From a bacterium (GTDB lineage Bacteria; JACRDZ01; JAQUKH01): a stretch of DNA of 64,000 bases. The stretch covers positions 1 to 64,000 of the forward strand of contig JAQUKH010000002.1 in NCBI GenBank assembly GCA_028719205.1, in the 5' to 3' direction. Numbering within the stretch: the first letter of the stretch is position 1; each line of letters starts with the position of its first letter. Shown here piece after piece: positions 58,338-64,000 of this stretch. A program made the translations under genes and the position numbers. A model generated the notes under the pieces. The model searched no databases. It was given only the letters and a program-made list of their open reading frames with translations, and was not told where the DNA came from.

Positions 58338-59798
58338 ATGAATATTCATTCGTTATCAGTTAAAGAGTTGAATAATAAGCTTAATAAAAAAGAGATATCC
58401 TGTAAAGAAATAGTAGAGAGTTTTTTAAGCAGGATTGAGAAGGTTGAGCCGAAGGTTAAGGCGTTTTTATATACTAATGGAGACAGGGCCCGCAAAAAAG
58501 CTGAAGAGGTTGATAAAAAAATTTCATCGGGCGCAAAATTAAAACCGCTTGAAGGGATACCGATCGCGATAAAAGATAATATGTGTACGGAAGGAATGCC
58601 TACTACGTGCGCCTCTAAAATTTTATCTGATTTTAAACCGCCATATTCAGCTGATGTTATAAACAGGATAGAAGCTACCGGGATGATAATCATCGGCAAG
58701 ACCAATATGGACGAGTTTGCTATGGGTTCTTCCACGGAAAATTCCGCTTATGGGGCTACGCGTAATCCATGGGATCCGGAGCGCGCGCCGGGCGGGTCGA
58801 GCGGAGGAAGCGCCGCCGCGGTAGCCGCAGATGAGGCTCCATTGGCCCTTGGTTCGGATACAGGAGGTTCTATACGCCAGCCTGCGTCATTTTGCGGGGT
58901 TGTTGGATTAAAGCCGACTTACGGCCGGGTTTCCCGTTATGGCTTAATTGCCTTTGCCTCATCTCTTGACCAGATCGGCCCGATCACGCGTGAGGTTTAT
59001 GACAGCGCGCTTTTGTTTCAGGCGATCGCTGGCCATGATCCAAAGGATTCAACCTCTGCTGGTTTGTCTGTTCCGGAAATAACGGATTTTCTTAAAAAAG
59101 ATATTAAAGGTTTGCGCTTAGGGATACCCCGTGAATATTTTAACCCTGAAATGGATAGTGAAGTTAAAAATAAAATTTCAGAGGCAATTAAAAAACTTAC
59201 TGACCTGGGGGCAGTCGTTAAAGAAATTTCTCTGCCTCATACGGAATACGCCGTTTCTGTTTATTACATTATTGCCACGGCCGAGGCGTCGGCCAACCTG
59301 GCGAGATATGACGGCGTTCGTTATGGTTCAAGGGCAAATAAGGCTGAAAATCTTTTTCAAATGTATAGCCTTACCCGGGGGGAAGGGTTCGGCACAGAGG
59401 TTAAACGCCGGATAATGTTAGGTACCTACGCGTTAAGCGCGGGCTATTACGACGCTTATTATCTCAAGGCTCAAAAGGTACGGACTTTGATTAAAAATGA
59501 TTTTGATGAAGCCTTTAAGGCCTGCGACGCGATCATTACACCGACCGCGCCTACACCGGCTTTTAAATTAGGAGAAAAGTCAACAAATCCTTTAGAAATG
59601 TATTTATCAGATATCTTTACGATTTCCGTGAATTTAGCAGGGATCCCCGGTATTTCTATCCCGTGCGGATTTAGCAAAGGTAATTTGCCGATCGGTTTAC
59701 AGATCTTGGGGCGTCCGTTTGATGAAGGTACGATCTTACAGATCGCGTATAATTTTGAACAGGCAACCGGGTATCATTTAAGGAAAACAAATATTTAG
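58338..59798 (+). CDS. gatA: Aspartyl/glutamyl-tRNA amidotransferase subunit A
   Basis: 486 residues. Amidase signature with the Ser-Ser-Lys triad: Lys in IPIAIKDNM, Ser in [21 protein letters not shown] and [10 protein letters not shown]. It generates ammonia from glutamine for the transamidation. Family length. AGAGGT precedes the ATG, 15 bases after gatC. gatB is 1.5 kb downstream, interrupted by a small gene and a Cache-HAMP gene. Confidence 0.97.
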   Translation: MNIHSLSVKELNNKLNKKEISCKEIVESFLSRIEKVEPKVKAFLYTNGDRARKKAEEVDKKISSGAKLKPLEGIPIAIKDNMCTEGMPTTCASKILSDFKPPYSADVINRIEATGMIIIGKTNMDEFAMGSSTENSAYGATRNPWDPERAPGGSSGGSAAAVAADEAPLALGSDTGGSIRQPASFCGVVGLKPTYGRVSRYGLIAFASSLDQIGPITREVYDSALLFQAIAGHDPKDSTSAGLSVPEITDFLKKDIKGLRLGIPREYFNPEMDSEVKNKISEAIKKLTDLGAVVKEISLPHTEYAVSVYYIIATAEASANLARYDGVRYGSRANKAENLFQMYSLTRGEGFGTEVKRRIMLGTYALSAGYYDAYYLKAQKVRTLIKNDFDEAFKACDAIITPTAPTPAFKLGEKSTNPLEMYLSDIFTISVNLAGIPGISIPCGFSKGNLPIGLQILGRPFDEGTILQIAYNFEQATGYHLRKTNI

Positions 59799-59900
59799 TT
59801 ACTTAACTTCACTTATTAGTTTATTAAATAATAAATATTGTTAATATATTGCTGATGAAATAATAAGCTTTTACAGGCTTATTCTTGAGAAAGGAGAACT

Positions 59901-60104
59901 ATGGGGATTTTATTTGATCTTAAGAAAAAGATAGATGATACTATAAATATAAACAATATGGATAAGTCTAAGATTAAAGGATTATTGGTTCTTAAAACTG
60001 GATTTTCACTTGCTCCAATTAAGGAAGACACACCAGATGACCCTGAAAAAATTGAAAAATTAAAAAAAGCGATTGCGGAAATTTTACATATTACCAATTT
60101 ATAA
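59901..60104 (+). CDS. Small hypothetical protein between gatA and the Cache-HAMP gene
   Basis: 67 residues, soluble and charged (KKKIDDTININNMDKSKIKGLLVLKTGFSLAPIKEDTPDDPEKIEKLKKAIAEILHITNL). AAAGGAG precedes the ATG at good spacing, so it is probably real. No family was recognised. It stops 11 bases before the Cache-HAMP gene. Its tail (PEKIEKLKKAIAEIL) is an amphipathic helix that could form a partner contact. The pair looks like a unit inserted into the gat operon. Confidence 0.6.
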   Translation: MGILFDLKKKIDDTININNMDKSKIKGLLVLKTGFSLAPIKEDTPDDPEKIEKLKKAIAEILHITNL

Positions 60105-60115
60105 GGAGATAGTTG

Positions 60116-61267
60116 ATGACAATTAAATTAAAAACTGTTTTAGTTATTATCTCTAGTTTTTTTATCTTTGCGTTAATAATTCTTTATTTTTCAAATAGGA
60201 ATTACCAAAGAAATATTGAGTTTATTTCGAGTGAAGCTATTGATAATGCACGCATATCTTTTAAAAATCTCCAGGTTAATGATACAAAAATGCTTTCTTC
60301 AACATTAGAAGGGTTACTTGTAGATGATTCAATCAGGAATACATTTAGCAAGCGTGACCGCAAAAAACTACTTGAATTAACCAGCCCGTTATTCACAAAA
60401 CTACACGAAAAATATTCGATCACGCATTTTTACTTTATCGATCCTCCTCCAAGCAGTAAATGTTTCCTGAGGGTTCATACTCCGGAAATATTTGATGATG
60501 AAATAAAGAGAGCTACTTATATAAGTTCAATAAAATCAGGTACATTTGGATCCGGGCTTGAACTTGGCAAAACAGCATTCGCGCTTCGAGTAGTACATCC
60601 TGTTTATAACAGCGGGAAACTGATCGGGTATATGGAGCTGGGAGAAGAGATAGAACATTTTTTACAGACTATGAAATCTCAAACCAACGATGAATTTGGT
60701 TTTATTGTTGCAAAGGATAAAATAGACAAAAATGAGTATTTAACGATGCGAAAAAATAATAACCTTACTGACAACTGGGACGAGATGAAGGATGTTATTA
60801 TAACAGGAAAAACAATGAAAGATGACACCCTTCTAAATATTAATATAGATTTATCCGCAATACCGGATAAAGGTATGATCTTGGGAAATCTTAAACAAGG
60901 GAAAAATATGTTTATAAAAGGTTTATTCCCTGTTATTGATGCAAATTCAGAAAAAGTAGGGGCAATTTTTGTCTTACACGATATTTCTAATGATTACAAC
61001 ATGATGAAGAAAACACAAATAGCTATTATTATGATTGTGGTTATAATGAGTATCTTCATATCTGTATTACTAATAATATTACTCAATAATTTGATTTTTT
61101 CAAGATTGCATTCAATGAATGAAGCGGCAATAAGGGTTGTTGGTGGGGATTATGATTTCCCGATTAAAGTCCATAATGATGATGAGATTGGGGAGTTTGA
61201 GTCATTATTCGAGCAGTTTCGGGTAGTTTTTGTGGATACAATAAAACAAATAAGCAGCAAAAAGTAG
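60116..61267 (+). CDS. Double-Cache sensor with HAMP and no output domain
   Basis: 383 residues from the ATG at 60116, with AAGGAG 7 bases before it (a TTG three bases earlier is less likely). Helix 1 is at 5-27, then a large extracytoplasmic dCache-type domain (about 30-300: KLHEKYSITHFYFIDPPPSSKCFLRVHTPE, HPVYNSGKLIGYMELGEEIEHFL), helix 2 at about 303-328, and HAMP to the stop (NEAAIRVVGGDYDFPIKVHNDDEIGEFESLF). No methyl-accepting, kinase, GGDEF or HD domain follows. It must act through another protein, or be a truncated chemoreceptor. Confidence 0.8.
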   Translation: MTIKLKTVLVIISSFFIFALIILYFSNRNYQRNIEFISSEAIDNARISFKNLQVNDTKMLSSTLEGLLVDDSIRNTFSKRDRKKLLELTSPLFTKLHEKYSITHFYFIDPPPSSKCFLRVHTPEIFDDEIKRATYISSIKSGTFGSGLELGKTAFALRVVHPVYNSGKLIGYMELGEEIEHFLQTMKSQTNDEFGFIVAKDKIDKNEYLTMRKNNNLTDNWDEMKDVIITGKTMKDDTLLNINIDLSAIPDKGMILGNLKQGKNMFIKGLFPVIDANSEKVGAIFVLHDISNDYNMMKKTQIAIIMIVVIMSIFISVLLIILLNNLIFSRLHSMNEAAIRVVGGDYDFPIKVHNDDEIGEFESLFEQFRVVFVDTIKQISSKK

Positions 61268-61308
61268 ATTTTAGGGTCTGGAATACCTTTAAATTAGAGG
61301 AAATCTTT

Positions 61309-62745
61309 ATGGTTTATGAAACAGTAATCGGATTGGAAGTCCACGCGCAGCTATTAACAAACACAAAAATATTTTGTTCCTGTTCTGCAAAATTCGGGCA
61401 GACGGAAAACAGCCAGGTATGCCCGATTTGTCTTGGCATGCCCGGGGTTCTGCCGGTTTTGAATAAAAAGGTAGTTGAATTTTCAATAAAAACCGGACTG
61501 GCTTTGAATTGCAAGATCCAGCCGGTGATGCATTTTGACAGAAAAAATTATTTTTATCCGGACCTGCCTAAAGGGTATCAGATCTCTCAATTTGATTTTC
61601 CTCTGGCTAAAGCCGGTGTGATTGAACTTCGTTCAGGGAAAAAAATAGGGATTACGCGTGTCCATATGGAAGAGGACGCGGGAAAATTAGTGCATCCTGA
61701 AGCACTGGAAAACGCGGAGTTTAGCCTTGTTGATCTGAACCGTGCCGGTGTTCCGCTGATGGAAATTGTCAGCGAACCGGATATGCGGAGTCCTGCTGAG
61801 GCAAAGGAATATTTAGAACTTCTTCGAAATACATTGCGTTACATAGAAGTTTGTGATGGAAACATGGAAGAAGGAAGTTTCAGGTGTGACGCTAATGTTT
61901 CTATCAGGGAATACGGGAGTACGGTTTTAGGAACAAAGGTTGAACTGAAGAATATGAATTCTTTTAGAAATGTTGAGCTTGCTTTGGAATATGAAATAGA
62001 AAGGCAAAAAAAGGTTTTGTCTGAAGGCGGAAGAATAAACCAGGAAACAAGGTTGTGGAATGTTGATAAATGTATAACTATTTCTATGCGCAGTAAAGAA
62101 GAGTCTCATGATTACCGCTACTTTCCTGAACCGGATTTAGTTCCTTTTACGCCTGCAATGGATTGGATAAAAGAAATATCAATGACTTTGCCTGAGTTAC
62201 CGCTTATAAGAGAGAAGCGGTTTGTATCGCAATATAATATTCCGTTAAATGACGCTCAAACGTTTATTAATGAAAAAGAACTGGCTGATTATTTTGAAGA
62301 ATGCGTAAAATTATGTAACCAACCCAGGGTAGTAAGCAACTGGATATTAAATGAGCTTCTGGCCAAACTTAAAGAAAAAAATATCTCAATTAAGGAATGC
62401 CCCATTAAGCCGGTTAATTTTAAAGAAATGATAGAATTAATGGATAAAGGAGTAATTAGCGGAAAAATTGCAAAGACTGTATTTGGAGAAATGTTTCAAT
62501 CTAGCTCCAGTTCTGCCAGCGCAATAGTAGAAAGAATGGGTTTGACACAAATTGTTAACACTGACGAAATAGGCGCTATTGTAGATTCTGTAATTGCACA
62601 GCAGGCAGAGGTGGTCACATCTTATAAAAACGGCAAGGAAAAGGCCCTTGGCTTTTTAGTTGGCGAGGTAATGAAAATATCCAAAGGTAAAGCAAACCCC
62701 AAAATAGTAAATGAGTTATTATTAAAAAAATTAAAGGGCATTTAG
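61309..62745 (+). CDS. gatB: Aspartyl/glutamyl-tRNA amidotransferase subunit B
   Basis: 478 residues, family length. IGLEVHAQL, zinc site CSCSAKFGQTENSQVCPICLGMPG, MEEDAGKLVHPE, FRCDANVSIR and the YqeY-like tail (SGKIAKTVFGEMFQS...KGKANPKIVNELLLKKL) are all present. GatB phosphorylates the Glu or Asp on tRNA and then accepts ammonia. GAGGAAA precedes the ATG. It lies after the Cache-HAMP gene and before a dispersed palindrome. Confidence 0.97.
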   Translation: MVYETVIGLEVHAQLLTNTKIFCSCSAKFGQTENSQVCPICLGMPGVLPVLNKKVVEFSIKTGLALNCKIQPVMHFDRKNYFYPDLPKGYQISQFDFPLAKAGVIELRSGKKIGITRVHMEEDAGKLVHPEALENAEFSLVDLNRAGVPLMEIVSEPDMRSPAEAKEYLELLRNTLRYIEVCDGNMEEGSFRCDANVSIREYGSTVLGTKVELKNMNSFRNVELALEYEIERQKKVLSEGGRINQETRLWNVDKCITISMRSKEESHDYRYFPEPDLVPFTPAMDWIKEISMTLPELPLIREKRFVSQYNIPLNDAQTFINEKELADYFEECVKLCNQPRVVSNWILNELLAKLKEKNISIKECPIKPVNFKEMIELMDKGVISGKIAKTVFGEMFQSSSSSASAIVERMGLTQIVNTDEIGAIVDSVIAQQAEVVTSYKNGKEKALGFLVGEVMKISKGKANPKIVNELLLKKLKGI

Positions 62746-62784
62746 GCATCCTCTAAAGATTAGGATGGGCTAAGCTTAAGCAGA

Positions 62785-62805
62785 ACCTGCCCGAGGTAGG
62801 CAGGT
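62785..62805. repeat. Dispersed CCTGCC palindrome, copy after gatB
   Basis: ACCTGCC pairs with GGCAGGT around 7 bases. The flanks TTAAGCAGA and TCCGCG resemble those of R1 (TTAAGCGG and CCGCTT), so it is probably from the same repeat family as 8801-8820 and 10608-10627. Confidence 0.55.
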
Positions 62806-62847
62806 CCGCGTAATCAGGTATGATTGATATTACAGCAGGAGTGTTCC

Positions 62848-64000
62848 ATGAAAATTCTTGTAGTAGATGATAATGAGATTATATTGAATGTAGTTTCAGA
62901 TGTTCTCAGAGCAGATGGATATTCGGTTGTTTCAGTTAATAACGCGCCTGAGGCATTGAAAAAATTAAAGCAGAAAGATTATGAACTTTTGATAACTGAT
63001 ATTAAGATGCCTTTTATGACTGGAATAGAAATAATTAAAAAACTGCCCCAGATTTCTCCGCACACAAAAGTAATTATTATAACAGGTTGTACGGAATTAG
63101 ATTTAGCCCAGGACGCTATCAGACAAGGAGTATATGAATATCTTTTAAAGCCTTTTAATAATGATACGCTGCGTTTAGCGGTTAAAAACGCGATTAAGAG
63201 AAAAAAAGAAGAAGAAGAAGCAGCCCGCTTAAAAGAATTATTTGGCCTCTTTCGGGTCAGCGAATTTATAACTTCAAGCTATACTTCAAAAAAACTTCTT
63301 GAATTAATTCTTTCTTATATTATTAAACAGCTTAATGCCAGTCAGGGTTCGATTATGCTTTTGAATCGAGAAACGGAGACTCTTTTTATAGCTGCCTCTG
63401 TAGGGTTAGATGAAGAAATTGTTAAAAATACTAATATAAAAGTAGGTGAAGGGATTGCAGGCCGTGTATTTAAGGACGGGATGCCCGTTCTTGTAACAAA
63501 TATAGAAGAACATCCTTTATTTTCTGAAATTGCCCGCGGTTATCCTGACAAATCTTTTGTAAGCTATGCCATTAAATCAAATGAAGAGATTATTTCTTTC
63601 CCCCTGGCTACAGCTAAAAAAGTGCTAGGTGTGATTAATGTCAGAAAAAAGACAGATAATACTTCTTTTACGCAGGCTGATATGGAATTGATTTCGATTC
63701 TTTCAACTCAGGCAGCCGTTGCCATTGAAAACAACCAGCTTTTAGATAATCTGAATAATGTTTATATAGAAATAATGCAGTTTATTGTCGCGCTAACTGA
63801 AGCCCGGGATGTTTATTTAAAAGGGCATACACAACGAGTTACTGAATGGTGTTTAAAATTAGGAGAGGAATTAAGGCTTGAAAAAGAGGAATTGGAAGTA
63901 TTAAGATATGCGGCGACATTGCATGATATAGGTAAATTGGCTGTTAACGAATTGATCCTTAATAAACCGGTTAAGTTTACGCCTGAAGAATATGAAATGA
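62848..64000 (+). CDS. Response regulator with GAF and HD-GYP domains (cut by window edge)
   Basis: At least 384 residues, open to the window end. Receiver 1-125 with all key residues (LVVDDNE, ELLITDIKMPFMTG, LLKPFN). GAF at about 150-310 (LNASQGSIMLLNRETETLFIAASVGLDEEI, VGEGIAGRVFKDGMPVLVTNIEEHPLF). HD-GYP begins at 320, with GHTQRVTEWCLKLGEEL and TLHDIGKLAV visible. The GYP motif would lie outside. Predicted to break down cyclic di-GMP on phosphorylation. AGGAG is 6 bases before the ATG at 62848. Confidence 0.92.
   Translation, partial: MKILVVDDNEIILNVVSDVLRADGYSVVSVNNAPEALKKLKQKDYELLITDIKMPFMTGIEIIKKLPQISPHTKVIIITGCTELDLAQDAIRQGVYEYLLKPFNNDTLRLAVKNAIKRKKEEEEAARLKELFGLFRVSEFITSSYTSKKLLELILSYIIKQLNASQGSIMLLNRETETLFIAASVGLDEEIVKNTNIKVGEGIAGRVFKDGMPVLVTNIEEHPLFSEIARGYPDKSFVSYAIKSNEEIISFPLATAKKVLGVINVRKKTDNTSFTQADMELISILSTQAAVAIENNQLLDNLNNVYIEIMQFIVALTEARDVYLKGHTQRVTEWCLKLGEELRLEKEELEVLRYAATLHDIGKLAVNELILNKPVKFTPEEYEM

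Overview
This 64 kb window is from an AT-rich bacterial chromosome (roughly 40% GC by eye). The organism is Gram-negative-type and probably anaerobic or facultative. Evidence for an outer membrane includes lipoproteins with lipoboxes, a LolA-like protein and two predicted beta-barrels. Evidence for anaerobic metabolism includes NiFe-hydrogenase maturation genes (hypC, hypD, hypE, hypF), a dedicated nickel importer and a multiheme cytochrome c. GatCAB implies tRNA-dependent amidation. The mix of families and the very dense packing (no gene-free gap above about 150 bases) suggests an uncultivated lineage, but I cannot name the phylum. No rRNA, tRNA, CRISPR array or complete insertion sequence was seen by eye.

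Layout. 1-8.7 kb: a cut-off ABC exporter, FmdB, a membrane diguanylate cyclase, an Rrf2-type Fe-S regulator followed by a pentaheme cytochrome, a LolA-like protein, hypE, and a TrpB2-type synthase. 8.7-14.3 kb: dinB, a cupin, a YgbA-type nitrosative-stress protein, a Ste24-like protease and two tandem paralogous secreted proteins. This part carries several palindromic repeats. 14.3-23.1 kb: hypD, hypC and hypF, split by a 5 kb defence island (RadC-like protein, BcgI-like fused nuclease-methylase, specificity subunit, ORF6N protein). 23.1-26.6 kb: a diguanylate cyclase with a degenerate receiver, coupled to hypF, then envelope proteins. 26.6-31.1 kb: a complete nickel regulon (NikR, DUF2292, a predicted outer-membrane barrel, NikMN, NikQ, NikO) with two matching NikR-like boxes. 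31.1-34.6 kb: rpe, then a PhnD-like binding lipoprotein paired with an HD-GYP phosphodiesterase. 34.6-45.5 kb: AddB and AddA homologues on the minus strand, separated by an opposite-strand signalling cassette (GAF-GGDEF, a tandem DHp protein without an ATPase domain, two receivers, a tautomerase), then DUF169 and rmuC. 45.6-64 kb: larC, an AAA_14 ATPase, an antiporter, archease, YceH, TPM and LemA proteins, ubiE/menG, a LOG protein, a UvrD-type helicase, and gatC-gatA-gatB. The gat genes are interrupted by a small ORF and an output-less Cache-HAMP protein. A cut-off receiver-GAF-HD-GYP gene ends the window.

How the genes work together. Nickel is the recurring theme: uptake and regulation (Nik), hydrogenase active-site assembly (Hyp) and pincer-cofactor synthesis (LarC). 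HypA, HypB and the hydrogenase subunits are outside the window. A second theme is c-di-GMP signalling, with three GGDEF and two HD-GYP proteins. A third is possible nitrosative-stress control: an Rrf2 Fe-S regulator with matching operator palindromes at its own promoter and at the cytochrome promoter, plus YgbA. The most unusual items are the ATPase-less tandem DHp protein with its receivers, a symmetric promoter that can be read in both directions, a group of promoters placed for leaderless mRNAs, and a dispersed palindrome that has entered a coding sequence in frame.
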